Assembly: GCA_947502305.1 (NCBI GenBank)
Contig: CANMZA010000002.1
Location: 211,041 to 275,040 of the forward strand
DNA: 64,000 bases
Origin: an uncultured Erythrobacter sp.
Lineage (GTDB): Bacteria > Pseudomonadota > Alphaproteobacteria > Sphingomonadales > Sphingomonadaceae
Direction: 5' to 3'
Part shown: positions 33,963 to 42,208 of the stretch, one piece after another
Numbering within the stretch: position 1 is the first letter of the stretch
Layout: every line of letters starts with the position of its first letter
Translations under genes and position numbers: made by a program
The notes under the pieces: generated by a model
Databases searched by the model: none
Seen by the model: only the letters and a program-made list of their open reading frames with translations
Told to the model about the DNA's origin: nothing

Positions 33963-34910
33963 TTGGCCAGCATGGGTCTTAATCTCGAAGAGCAAAAAGC
34001 CGTCGACAAATTCCGCAAGGAAGTGGTCGATCCTTCTCAAACCAAATTGGTAATCCTCGATTTCTGGGCCGAATGGTGCGGGCCGTGCAAGGCGCTGACC
34101 CCGACATTGGAAAAGATCGCGGCCGAATATGCCGATAAGGGCGTGATCCTCGCCAAGGTGAATGTCGATGAAGATAAATTCATCGCTGGCCAGTTTCAGG
34201 TCAAATCGATCCCGACGGTCTATGCAATGTTTCAGGGGCAACCCGTTGCCGACCTGACCAGCGCACGCACTGAAAGCCAGTTGAAAGAAGTGCTCGATCA
34301 ATTGCTGACGCAATTGCCGGTTCAGCCCGGCGCGGCTGATGCGGGGGCACCGCAGGGGCCGTCTGCTGAAGAAATCGCGCAATTTGTAAAAATGGGCGAA
34401 GACGCCTTGACCGAAGGCGACACCGACCGGGCGCTGGGTATATTTGCGCAAGTCGCCGAATTTGACCCCGAAAACGCCTCTGCGATCGCGGGCATGATCC
34501 GCGCGCAGATTGTGATGGGCAAAACCGCCGAAGCGCAGCAGATGCTAGACGCAATCAAAGCCAGCCCTGTCTATGTGAAGATCAAAGACGATCCGGCCAT
34601 GTCGGCAGCGGAAACGGCGTTGGAGCTTGCTGGGACGCAAGTGGATGATGGCGAATTGTCTGCTTTGCGCGATGCCGCTGCTGCTGCGCCGGAGGATATG
34701 GACGCGCAAATGGCGTTTGCTGAGGCTGCCTTTGCTGGCGGGGCCCGCGACGAAGCCGCCGACACGCTGCTGGCGATGGTGGCCGCAGACCGGGAATGGA
34801 ACGACAGCGCCGCGCGCGCCAAACTGCTGCAGATCTTTGAGGCAACCGGGATGGAGGATGAATGGGTGGTCGCCACCCGCCGCCGCCTGTCCAAGGTTCT
34901 GTTCGGATAG
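33963..34910 (+). CDS. Thioredoxin-domain co-chaperone, YbbN/CnoX family
   Basis: A 315-residue protein with an N-terminal thioredoxin domain (about 10-115) including active site FWAEWCGPCKAL and cis-proline KSIPTVYAMF, and a C-terminal TPR-like helical region (about 140-310, with EDALTEGDTDRALGIFAQVAEFDPENASAIAGMIRA). This architecture is that of YbbN/CnoX, which protects proteins from oxidation and hands them to chaperones. The active-site cysteines are both kept, unlike E. coli YbbN. The TTG start is favoured by AGGAG 7 nt upstream over ATG at 33972. The Lon-substrate-domain gene follows 11 nt later. Confidence 0.9.
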   Translation: MASMGLNLEEQKAVDKFRKEVVDPSQTKLVILDFWAEWCGPCKALTPTLEKIAAEYADKGVILAKVNVDEDKFIAGQFQVKSIPTVYAMFQGQPVADLTSARTESQLKEVLDQLLTQLPVQPGAADAGAPQGPSAEEIAQFVKMGEDALTEGDTDRALGIFAQVAEFDPENASAIAGMIRAQIVMGKTAEAQQMLDAIKASPVYVKIKDDPAMSAAETALELAGTQVDDGELSALRDAAAAAPEDMDAQMAFAEAAFAGGARDEAADTLLAMVAADREWNDSAARAKLLQIFEATGMEDEWVVATRRRLSKVLFG

Positions 34911-34921
34911 ACTGCGCACCC

Positions 34922-35533
34922 ATGCCCACACGCCTTTCGATCTTTCCGCTATCCGGCGCTGTCCTGTTTCCCGGGCTGCAATTGCCGCTGCACATTTTTG
35001 AGCCGCGTTACCGTGCGCTGATCGGCGATTCGCTGGTGCGTGATCGCCGTATCGCCATGATCCAGCCGCAGCGTGCAGAAGAAGGCGCGCCGCTCTACAC
35101 TGTCGGATGCGTCGGCCATATTGGCGAGATCGAGGCGATGGATGATGGCCGCTACAATCTGATCCTAGAGGGCAAATCGCGGTTCAAATTGCTGCATGAG
35201 CTGGACACGGCCACGAGCTTTCGCCAGGTTGAAGGCGAATTGATCGAAGATGATCTGGACGAAACATTGAGCCACGCCCAGCGCGGCGGATTTGAGCAAG
35301 AAGCCCGCGAATTTGCCGATGCGCAAGGATACAGCGTTGACTGGGATTCGGTCGCGCGGCTCGATGATCAATCTCTGATCAATGGCGTGTCACAGATCGC
35401 TCCGTTTGACGGGGCATCGAAACAGGCATTGCTAGAGGCGTCCACATTGTCGGCGCGCTGCGAATTGCTGGTGCAATTGATGCAGTTCTTTGGCCGCGGC
35501 GACGGCACTGAAGAGATAATGACGTTGCAATAG
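34922..35533 (+). CDS. LON peptidase substrate-binding-domain protein
   Basis: The ATG at 34922 opens a 203-residue protein (MPTRLSIFPLSGAVLFPG) made of one Lon N-terminal (PUA-like) domain: LPLHIFEPRYRALIGDSL, IGCVGHIGEIE-type strand, DGRYNLILEGKSRFKL, and a C-terminal helical bundle (QALLEASTLSARCELLVQLMQFF). The AAA+ and protease parts of Lon are absent, as is usual for this stand-alone family. It is just downstream of the YbbN-like gene, with which it is often linked in alphaproteobacteria; together they hint at protein quality control. Confidence 0.9.
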   Translation: MPTRLSIFPLSGAVLFPGLQLPLHIFEPRYRALIGDSLVRDRRIAMIQPQRAEEGAPLYTVGCVGHIGEIEAMDDGRYNLILEGKSRFKLLHELDTATSFRQVEGELIEDDLDETLSHAQRGGFEQEAREFADAQGYSVDWDSVARLDDQSLINGVSQIAPFDGASKQALLEASTLSARCELLVQLMQFFGRGDGTEEIMTLQ

Positions 35534-35573
35534 ACGCCGGTCGAATTGCGCCAAGCTGCGCGACTGCTCTATT

Positions 35574-36227
35574 TTAGGCGATAACGCCGCTGGGCGTAGA
35601 CGCCACGGAAAACGCGCCGCGCAAACCGTCAATCACATATTGCGCCGCCAGCGCCGCCAGCAACACGCCGAGCAGACGCGTGATCACGGCCTCAACCTTG
35701 TCGCCCAGCAATCGGATCAGCGGCCCCGCCGCCACCAATGCCGCCGCTGTGATAAGCAGCACCGTAATCAGCGCGGCGAACACTTCGAGTGTTTCTACCG
35801 GGGTGTCGGCTTCGTTCATGAGCAACATGATCGCTGCAATCGCGCCCGGCCCCGCCAGCATCGGCATCGCCATTGGAAACACCGAGACATCCTCTACCTG
35901 AGGGTCAGCATTGATCTTATCCGCGCGTTCTTCGCGGCGCTGCGTGCGTTTCTCAAACACCATTTCAAACGCGATCCAGAACAGCATCAAACCGCCTGCG
36001 ATGCGAAAACTATCGAGCTCAATATGCAGCGCGCCCAAAAGCGCTTCGCCGAAAAACGCAAAAATCAGCAAAATCACCGCCGCGATTGCGGTCGCGCGAA
36101 GGGCCATGACGCGCGCCTGTTTCGACGTCGCGTCCTTGGTCAGGCCCGCATAGATCGGGGCGCAGCCAGGAGGGTCGATCACCACAAACAAAGTGACAAA
36201 GGCGGAGATGAAAAGTTCAGGCAGCAT
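35574..36227 (-). CDS. MarC-family integral membrane protein
   Basis: A 217-residue membrane protein with six predicted helices. The family start is clear (ELFISAFVTLFVVIDPPGCAPIYAGLT, where related proteins have a DPxG motif), with LLIFAFFGEALLGALHIELDSFRIAGGLMLFWIAFEMVFEKR and VFPMAMPMLAGPGAIAAIMLLM later. The charged loop RTQRREERADKINADPQVEDV is cytoplasmic. MarC proteins were once tied to multiple antibiotic resistance, but that role was not upheld; export of small molecules is one proposal. Standing alone in a convergent arrangement with the Lon-domain gene. Confidence 0.9.
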   Translation of the reverse strand: MLPELFISAFVTLFVVIDPPGCAPIYAGLTKDATSKQARVMALRATAIAAVILLIFAFFGEALLGALHIELDSFRIAGGLMLFWIAFEMVFEKRTQRREERADKINADPQVEDVSVFPMAMPMLAGPGAIAAIMLLMNEADTPVETLEVFAALITVLLITAAALVAAGPLIRLLGDKVEAVITRLLGVLLAALAAQYVIDGLRGAFSVASTPSGVIA

Positions 36228-36281
36228 AATGGCTCAAAATTCTAGGAGTTGGCGCGCAATTTGCGCTTCGCGCGCCCCTCA

Positions 36282-37058
36282 TCATCCTTCTGGCGCAGAT
36301 GCAAGGCTTTCTTCGATTGCCGTCACCCATGCGCCTTCGTAAAAATATTCGGCGCGGACATATTTGATCCCGTTCGCGCGGTGTTCCCAGCGCCAACGCA
36401 GCGTGCCATCGCGCGACAATTGTGCATCTGTCGTGCCGTCTTCGCCGATGGGCATTGCTGGCGGCGCGGGCACCGCTTCGCCCCGGCGCGGACAGGTTGC
36501 GACCAAGCCTTCGATCGCATCAATCGATGTTACGACAATGTCGCCATCCTCTATTTCTGCACGCGGCGGCGGCTGCGGATCATCGCGCCCGGCGACGTCA
36601 TATGTCCATTTATAAGCGCCATCGCTTTGGCGCACCCATGTCGTGACGTAATTGCCCACAAACCCATCTTGGTCGGTAAAGCGCCCCTGGCTCAGCGCGA
36701 TTTCCCCGTCGCAGCTCATGACGACCGCGCGCGGTTCCCATTCCGCATTGATCCCACTATTTTGCAATTGGGCGGCAACACCCGCGAACACCACCGGGCC
36801 GGCACTGCCGTGGATCAATGCATTTGGCGCGGCAAAATCAGCCGCCGCGATAAACTGCCCGCGTTCCTTCGCCTCGCGCCCATATTCGGATTCCAGCGCT
36901 ACGATTGTGCTAGGCTGCGCGGCACCCGGTGCGCCGACCAAGGCACGGGCGATAACCGCATTGGATGGGCCGCGCGGCCCGGCGGAACAGGCGCTCAAAA
37001 CAGCGCCAATGGCGGTCAAAAACAGCATCGAAGCGGCGGGTTTCAGCGAATTTTGCAT
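36282..37058 (-). CDS. Probable lipoprotein of unknown function
   Basis: The ATG at 37058 follows AGGAGC and opens a lipoprotein signal (SMLFLTAIGAVLSAC with lipobox LSAC). The mature part (about 235 residues) is soluble. It contains ADFAAPNALIHGSAGPVVFAGVAAQLQNSGINAEWEPRAVVMSCDGEIALSQGRFTDQDGFVGNYVTTWVRQSDGAYKWTYDVAG, a pattern reminiscent of the cone-shaped SnoaL/NTF2-like (DUF4440) fold. The second half RDGTLRWRWEHRANGIKYVRAEYFYEGAW is unassigned. I do not recognise a function. Confidence 0.7.
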   Translation of the reverse strand: MQNSLKPAASMLFLTAIGAVLSACSAGPRGPSNAVIARALVGAPGAAQPSTIVALESEYGREAKERGQFIAAADFAAPNALIHGSAGPVVFAGVAAQLQNSGINAEWEPRAVVMSCDGEIALSQGRFTDQDGFVGNYVTTWVRQSDGAYKWTYDVAGRDDPQPPPRAEIEDGDIVVTSIDAIEGLVATCPRRGEAVPAPPAMPIGEDGTTDAQLSRDGTLRWRWEHRANGIKYVRAEYFYEGAWVTAIEESLASAPEG

Positions 37059-37118
37059 CAGGGCTCCTGTGTGAAAGCGTACCCTGTCTGCCTCGGGCAA
37101 TTTACGCAAGCTGACTGC

Positions 37119-38024
37119 TTACAACCCCTCCGGCGCGACGAGCCCCGCATTGCGATAGGCAGCAACCAAAGTGTTGCGCAGCAAAACCGCAATCGTCATC
37201 GGGCCAACACCGCCGGGCACAGGCGTAATCGCGGCGGCAACTTCGCTGGCCTCATCAAAGGCAACATCGCCGACCAATTTGCCTTTTTCCTTGCCCGGCT
37301 CTGGCGGCAAGCGGTTGATGCCAACATCAATCACAGTCGCGCCGTCTTTGAGCCAATCTTTGCCGATCATATTGGGGCGGCCAACGGCGGCAACCACAAT
37401 GTCGGCGCGTTTGACCACACCGGCCAAATCCTTGGTCCGGCTGTGTGCGATGGTTACGGTGGCATTGGCGTCGAGCAGCAATTGCGCCATCGGCTTGCCC
37501 ACGATGTTGGACCGGCCCACCACGACCGCTTCCAGCCCCGATAGATCGCCCAATCGGTCTGTCAGCAGCATCATACAGCCCAGCGGCGTGCACGGGACAA
37601 AGCCCGATTGGCCAACGCTCAGCCGCCCGGCATTGATGACGTGGAAACCGTCCACATCCTTATCCGGGCTGATGGAGGAAATGATCGCCTGTTCATCCAA
37701 ATGATCCGGCAGCGGCAATTGCACGAGGATACCGTCCACCGCGTCATCTGCGTTGAGCTGCTCAATCAAAGCCAGCAGATCCGCCTCCGCCGTGTCATCG
37801 GGCAAGCGGTGCTCGAAACTGTTCATATTCGCGGCCAGCGTCGCTTTACCTTTGCTGCCGACATAGACTTGGCTGGCGGGATCATCACCGACCAGAACCA
37901 CCGCGAGGCCAGGCTTACGATCCGCCGATTCGGTGAATTTCAGCGCGCTGGCGCCGACCCGTTCGCGCAATTTCAGGGCGAAGGCTTTGCCATCGATGCG
38001 GGTGGCAATACGTGTCGCGGTCAT
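37119..38024 (-). CDS. folD: Methylenetetrahydrofolate dehydrogenase / methenyltetrahydrofolate cyclohydrolase FolD
   Basis: FolD interconverts methylene- and formyl-tetrahydrofolate for one-carbon metabolism. The 301-residue protein has [30 protein letters not shown] (catalytic Tyr and Lys), [76 protein letters not shown] and [19 protein letters not shown]. All are family-specific. GTG-free ATG start with modest ribosome site. The YggT-family gene lies 14 nt upstream on the same strand and likely shares a transcript. Confidence 0.96.
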   Translation of the reverse strand: MTATRIATRIDGKAFALKLRERVGASALKFTESADRKPGLAVVLVGDDPASQVYVGSKGKATLAANMNSFEHRLPDDTAEADLLALIEQLNADDAVDGILVQLPLPDHLDEQAIISSISPDKDVDGFHVINAGRLSVGQSGFVPCTPLGCMMLLTDRLGDLSGLEAVVVGRSNIVGKPMAQLLLDANATVTIAHSRTKDLAGVVKRADIVVAAVGRPNMIGKDWLKDGATVIDVGINRLPPEPGKEKGKLVGDVAFDEASEVAAAITPVPGGVGPMTIAVLLRNTLVAAYRNAGLVAPEGL

Positions 38025-38038
38025 TGTTGTGAGTCCGA

Positions 38039-38335
38039 TTATGCGGCGCTGAGGATGAGGCGGTAAACCACTGCGTCGAGAATCCTGAGCCCGAGGATCA
38101 AGACAATCGGCGAGAAATCAATCGCCCCTGTATCCGGCATAAACCGGCGAATTGGGCGCAATATTGGGTCCAGCAGGTTGCTGATGGATTGATAGAACGC
38201 CATCAAAAATTGGTTCGTTGGGCTGACCACATTGAAAGCGAACAGCAAGCCGATCACGAATTGGATGATGATCAGCATAATCAGCAAACTGGTGACCATG
38301 CTGATAATATCGGAGACCAGAAAAAGGCTTTGCAT
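38039..38335 (-). CDS. YggT-family membrane protein
   Basis: A 98-residue protein starting at 38335 ([14 protein letters not shown]) after an AGGA site. Two hydrophobic helices (about 5-30 and 65-95) surround the family motif [49 protein letters not shown]. YggT proteins are widespread, of uncertain function, with suggestions about osmotic shock and factor/division assembly. It precedes folD. Confidence 0.9.
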   Translation of the reverse strand: MQSLFLVSDIISMVTSLLIMLIIIQFVIGLLFAFNVVSPTNQFLMAFYQSISNLLDPILRPIRRFMPDTGAIDFSPIVLILGLRILDAVVYRLILSAA

Positions 38336-38450
38336 GTGTATTCCTGTCAAAATGGCGTATTATGTAGGTAATACGCCTTGGAAATTCGTCAAGTCAGGGC
38401 TGTTCATCGCTGGCTGCTTACGCGGGCCCGCCCATTATCGGAAATAGCGC

Positions 38451-39371
38451 CTAGCTGGAACTGTCTGCCCGCACCAGTGTGCCCGCACCGCGCGCGGTGA
38501 AGAATTCCAGCAACATGGCATGTGCCACCCGTCCATCAAGCACAACCGCCGCTTCGCAGCCCGATTCCACCGCCGAAACGCAGGTTTCCAGTTTCGGCAC
38601 CATGCCGCCCTTGATCACGCCGTCTTCGCGCAATTTGGCGATGTCGGCCGGGTTCAAATCGCTCAGCAATTCGCCGTTCCCATCCAACACGCCCGGCACA
38701 TCTGTGAGCAAAAACAATCGCGCCGCGCCCAAAGCGGCGGCAATCGCGCCTGCCATCGTATCGGCGTTGATATTATAGGTCTCGCCATCTTCGCCCGGCG
38801 CAATTGGGGCAATGACCGGGATCATGCCCGCGGCGACTGCGGTATCGATCACGCTGGTGTCGACCTCCGCTGGCTCGCCGACAAAGCCCAGATCAACGAC
38901 GCTCTCAATCAGGCTTTCAGGATCGCGCGTGGTGCGCGTGACTTTGCGCGCTTTGACCAAGCCGCCATCCTTGCCCGACACCCCCAATGCCTTGCCGCCG
39001 GCATTCGACAGCCATCCGACCAATTCCTTGTTGATCGCACCGGACAAGACCATTTCGGCGATCTTAGCTGTCGCCTCATCCGTCACGCGCAAGCCATCGA
39101 CAAATGTGCTTTCCACACCAAGCCGCGCGAGCATTTCGCCAATTTGCGGGCCGCCACCATGGACCACGACCGGGTTAATACCGACCGCTTTCAACAGCAC
39201 GATATCCTCAGCAAAATCCTGCGCCGCCTGTTTGTTGCCCATCGCATGGCCGCCATATTTCACCACAAAGGTGCGCCCAGCATAACGCTGAAAATACGGG
39301 AGCGCCTCGATCAGCACTGCGGCTTTCGAAAGATCGAGCGTTTGATCGGATTTGGCGGATTGGTCTGTCAT
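38451..39371 (-). CDS. argB: Acetylglutamate kinase
   Basis: ArgB phosphorylates N-acetylglutamate in arginine synthesis. The 306-residue protein has the N-terminal helix seen in arginine-inhibited hexameric forms ([32 protein letters not shown]), the ATP/NAG sites [67 protein letters not shown], and [38 protein letters not shown]. The extra N-terminal helix suggests feedback inhibition by arginine. It stands alone, 115 nt from the yggT start on the same strand. Confidence 0.96.
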   Translation of the reverse strand: MTDQSAKSDQTLDLSKAAVLIEALPYFQRYAGRTFVVKYGGHAMGNKQAAQDFAEDIVLLKAVGINPVVVHGGGPQIGEMLARLGVESTFVDGLRVTDEATAKIAEMVLSGAINKELVGWLSNAGGKALGVSGKDGGLVKARKVTRTTRDPESLIESVVDLGFVGEPAEVDTSVIDTAVAAGMIPVIAPIAPGEDGETYNINADTMAGAIAAALGAARLFLLTDVPGVLDGNGELLSDLNPADIAKLREDGVIKGGMVPKLETCVSAVESGCEAAVVLDGRVAHAMLLEFFTARGAGTLVRADSSS

Positions 39372-39604
39372 CGCGCTTTCAATTGGTTGGGGCAGTTTGG
39401 TTGCGGGAGATTTTTGATCGGTTAGGCCGGACCTAGAGCGCGGCGCTTAGCGCAGCTGCAGCCGGTAGGAAAGGATGGGCGTTTCAAAGCGTTTTTCAAA
39501 ATTTTCCCTTGGCAGGCGTAACCAAATGCTGTTTCCTTGCGAACTGGTCGACGATGGCGCGGTTTTTCGCGCCGCACCGGATCATCATGGATGGAGGAAA
39601 CAAC

Positions 39605-39937
39605 ATGAACACATCACGTATTTCAGGCTCGATCGCTCTTGCCGCCGCCGCTGGCCTCGCTGCTGCTTGTTCGGGCGGCGCCGATGCGCCTGCCGAAACC
39701 GCAGAAGCTGGCGCAGAAGGTGCTGAGACCACAGAAGTCGCTGCTGATGCGAAAGAGAAATGCTACGGCGTTTCGCTCGCCGGTCAGAACGACTGCGCTG
39801 CTGGCCCAGGCACAAGCTGTGCTGGTACAAGCGTCGTCGATTATCAAGGCAATGCATGGACTTATGTCGATGCGGGCACTTGCGTCGACACCGAAACACC
39901 AAACGGCATGGGTTCGCTTGAGCCAATCGAAGCCTAA
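39605..39937 (+). CDS. DUF2282 (bufferin BufA1-like) small exported protein, no maturation genes nearby
   Basis: The ATG at 39605 follows GGAGGA and gives 110 residues: a signal peptide or lipobox-like start ([13 protein letters not shown]), an acidic Ala/Glu linker, and a DUF2282 core ([17 protein letters not shown], then [23 protein letters not shown]) with four Cys in family spacing. DUF2282 proteins of the BufA1 type are copper-buffering peptides whose Cys are modified by an MNIO enzyme (BufB, DUF692) with a partner (BufC), usually encoded just downstream. Neither is adjacent here; the next gene is a nuclease after a terminator. It may use enzymes elsewhere or act unmodified. Confidence 0.85.
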   Translation: MNTSRISGSIALAAAAGLAAACSGGADAPAETAEAGAEGAETTEVAADAKEKCYGVSLAGQNDCAAGPGTSCAGTSVVDYQGNAWTYVDAGTCVDTETPNGMGSLEPIEA

Positions 39938-39978
39938 GCCTTCATAGGCGGCGCGGACCTCGCGCTGTGTTTGAGACA

Positions 39979-40016
39979 CAAAGAGCCGCTCGGAGCGATT
40001 CCGGGCGGCTTTTTTG
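39979..40016 (+). terminator. Rho-independent terminator after the DUF2282 gene
   Basis: A stem of AGCCGCTCGGA with TCCGGGCGGCT around a short loop is followed by six T residues, 42 nt past the stop. Confidence 0.88.
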
Positions 40017-40088
40017 TGCGCACAATGCATGGCCGCGGCACGTAACGCCTGTGGAGCTTGCGGGGACGCGCTGCTATTCATCAAGGCG

Positions 40089-40670
40089 ATGTCAAAGCGC
40101 CGACGCACGACCCGTTCAAAATCCCGCCGCGCAGGCCGCAGCCGTTTGGCCGATTGGTGGCTCGTGTGGCGCGTCCCTGTATTGTTGCTCGTTGTCATGG
40201 CGGCGTGGTGGTTCGGGTTCCGACCGCCGCCTGATGACCGGGAATGGGTCACAGTCACCGCCCCCTTTGCGCTTTGCGGAGAGAGCCGCAGCGGAAAGCG
40301 CCCTGCTGGCTGCGTCGTCGATGGCGATACGGTCGTGATCGGCTTTGGCGGATCGCGCCGCCGCATTCGCCTTACCGGGTTTGACACGCCTGAACTGGAC
40401 GGCGCGTGCGAGGCTGAGAGCGAGCTTGCACGGACGGCTCGGGCGCGGCTGCACGAATGGCTGAACCAAGGCGCGTTTGAGTGGAGCGGCGCGGATGATC
40501 CACCCTATGACCAATATGGCCGCGAGTTGCGCGAAGTCCGCCGCCCAGCGACCACCCCCTCCTCTGGCGCCACCGGCGAGCCCGTCGAATACCTCGCCGA
40601 GACCATGATCGATAGCGGCTTGGCAGCGCAGAGCGGTTGGGGCGGGCAGGGCCGCGATTGGTGCGCCTGA
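40089..40670 (+). CDS. Membrane-anchored thermonuclease-family (SNase) protein
   Basis: From ATG 40089, 193 residues: a basic N-terminus (SKRRRTTRSKSRRAGRSRL), one helix (WWLVWRVPVLLLVVMAAWWFGF), then a staphylococcal-nuclease-like domain with VVDGDTVVIGFGGSRRRIRLTGFDTPELDGACEAESELARTARARLHEWL and DQYGRELREVR. The Asp of DGDT and the RLTGFDTPE block match the calcium-dependent nuclease site, and the later Arg pair is present. Predicted to be an inner-membrane-tethered nuclease facing the periplasm. The ribosome site is weak, and an upstream frame to 40014 is open, so the start is uncertain. Confidence 0.78.
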   Translation: MSKRRRTTRSKSRRAGRSRLADWWLVWRVPVLLLVVMAAWWFGFRPPPDDREWVTVTAPFALCGESRSGKRPAGCVVDGDTVVIGFGGSRRRIRLTGFDTPELDGACEAESELARTARARLHEWLNQGAFEWSGADDPPYDQYGRELREVRRPATTPSSGATGEPVEYLAETMIDSGLAAQSGWGGQGRDWCA

Positions 40671-40781
40671 ACCGCGCATTCCCCTGACCGCCTCACCACA
40701 CGGGGCTTGCCCCTGCGCGCCCATCGCCTAGAGTATCCGCAATTACACTTACCAATCGTCAGGCAACACAGGGGATCAGCC

Positions 40782-41165
40782 ATGAACGAACCAACGACTA
40801 ACGGCACGGGCAACGGACCGGGCAACAATGCTGGCTTTGACTTCAACCAACCGACCATCATCTCGCTCTGCTATCTCGGCGGCTTCCTATCCGGGGGCTT
40901 GACCTCGCTTGTCGGCATTGTCCTTGCTCACGTCTGGCAAGGCGACAATCAGGAGCCTTGGGCCGCCTCGCACTTCTCCTATCTCATTCGTACTTTCTGG
41001 ATTTCCTTCATCGGCGGGATCATCGCTTTCGTCTTGATGTTCGTCTTCATTGGCTTCCTGCTCTTCCCGCTGCTGGCGGTCTGGGTCGGCGTTCGCAGCG
41101 TGATGAGCCTGATTAAGGCGCAGAAACGCGAACCTATGCCAGAGCCTGAAACGCTCCTGTTCTAA
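40782..41165 (+). CDS. DUF4870-like small membrane protein
   Basis: The ATG at 40782 has GGGGA ahead of it. The 127-residue product has a Gly/Asn-rich cytoplasmic start (NGTGNGPGNNAG), then three helices: ISLCYLGGFLSGGLTSLVGIVLAHV, FWISFIGGIIAFVLMFVFIGFLLFPLLAVWVGV, typical of DUF4870/Tic20-like proteins. The linker QEPWAASHFSYLIRTF is the family's polar loop. Function unknown. Confidence 0.82.
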   Translation: MNEPTTNGTGNGPGNNAGFDFNQPTIISLCYLGGFLSGGLTSLVGIVLAHVWQGDNQEPWAASHFSYLIRTFWISFIGGIIAFVLMFVFIGFLLFPLLAVWVGVRSVMSLIKAQKREPMPEPETLLF

Positions 41166-41482
41166 GCGAACACACCCTTCCCCCGCTGACCTGCGCTGCC
41201 GATATGGCGGGGTCGGCGGGCATGGCGGGGCCATTGGCGCTTACCGCGCTGACACACCTGACACACCTGACACACAGTCCAGGGGCAAAAACGTCCCGGC
41301 CAAACACGCCTGCCTGTGCGATGCCTCCCGGCGCGCAAAAACGTGCACACAACGCACACAAACGCGCGGGCTGATAAGCGGGCAAACAGGGCAAACACCA
41401 AAACATCACCCCTGCAAATACCTCAAGCAGGCACTTGTAGGAAAGCGCGACAAGCCTGCGCGACTGCGTTAGACATGCGTCC
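41166..41482. other. Intergenic stretch with tandem repeats and no gene
   Basis: No coding sequence with family features was found in these 317 nt. The segment includes three tandem CTGACACAC units (41249-41275) and is rich in CAAACAC/CACACAA runs further right. No clear terminator, promoter box or RNA fold could be assigned. Confidence 0.5.
41249..41275. repeat. Three perfect 9-bp tandem repeats (CTGACACAC)
   Basis: The unit CTGACACAC occurs at 41249, 41258 and 41267 without mismatch, in the gap before the lipoprotein gene. Copy number may vary by slippage. Confidence 0.9.
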
Positions 41483-42202
41483 ATGACTTTCACACTTCAT
41501 GGCAACCGCCCCGCATCGCCGCTCTCGCGAGTCCTCCCCATCCTGCTCCCCGTGGCTTTGCTCGCCGGTTGCGCGGAAACGGCACCGGATGACGTGGAGA
41601 ATGGCGAAGACGCACCAGACGCCTTCTTCGCCGCGCTCTCCACCCATTGCGGCAAGGCCTATGCGGGCGAACTCGTCAGCAATGACGCCGCCGATGCCGA
41701 TTTCACCGGCGCGCAAATGGTGATGCTGGTCGATGAATGCAGCGATGATCGCATCACCATCCCCTTCCACGTCAAATTGGACGGCGCAGATTGGGATCGG
41801 TCCCGCACATGGATCATCACCCGCACATCCATTCCGCATATGAACGGCGAGGGCTCCAGCCCCAAAGGACTGCGCCTGAAACATGATCACCGCCATGAAG
41901 ACGGCTCCTCCGACGCGGTCACGATGTATGGCGGCGACACCGCCGATGCCGGGACGGCGGGCACGCAGAGTTTCCCCGTCGATGCAGAAAGCATCGCCAT
42001 GTTCGAGGCCGAAGGGCTCAGCGCGTCGGTCACCAATGTCTGGAGCGTCGAGATCGACCCGGCGGGCACAGCGGATGCTCGCTATGTCTATCAGTTGAAA
42101 CGTACAATGGACGGCGGCGCACCAGAAGACCGCCTGTTCCGCGTCGAATTTGATCTTACCTCCGAAGTGGAGGCTCCTCCTGCCGCTTGGGGCTGGGAAT
42201 AA
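41483..42202 (+). CDS. Lipoprotein of unknown function
   Basis: A 239-residue protein with a lipoprotein signal (RVLPILLPVALLAGC, lipobox LAGC), then an acidic linker and a soluble beta-rich domain: FFAALSTHCGKAYAGELVSND, FTGAQMVMLVDECSDDRITIPFHVKLDGADWDRSRTWIITRTS, LRLKHDHRHEDGSSDAVTMYGGDT, and a final VWSVEIDPAGTADARYVYQLKRTMDG. The single HCGKAYAGE block recalls a family of secreted proteins seen in many Alphaproteobacteria and Bacteroidetes without assigned role. I do not recognise a function. It ends 6 nt from the 3' end of the AT-rich cassette. Confidence 0.78.
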   Translation: MTFTLHGNRPASPLSRVLPILLPVALLAGCAETAPDDVENGEDAPDAFFAALSTHCGKAYAGELVSNDAADADFTGAQMVMLVDECSDDRITIPFHVKLDGADWDRSRTWIITRTSIPHMNGEGSSPKGLRLKHDHRHEDGSSDAVTMYGGDTADAGTAGTQSFPVDAESIAMFEAEGLSASVTNVWSVEIDPAGTADARYVYQLKRTMDGGAPEDRLFRVEFDLTSEVEAPPAAWGWE

Positions 42203-42208
42203 GGCTAA

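Noticed and set aside
36249..37544. A 431-codon plus-strand open frame
   Set aside because: It runs antisense to both the lipoprotein and folD, has biased composition (many Arg, His, Cys) and no family motif; a shadow of GC-rich genes.
39605..40670. A complete bufferin operon
   Set aside because: The downstream gene is an SNase-type nuclease behind a terminator, not DUF692 or DUF2063.
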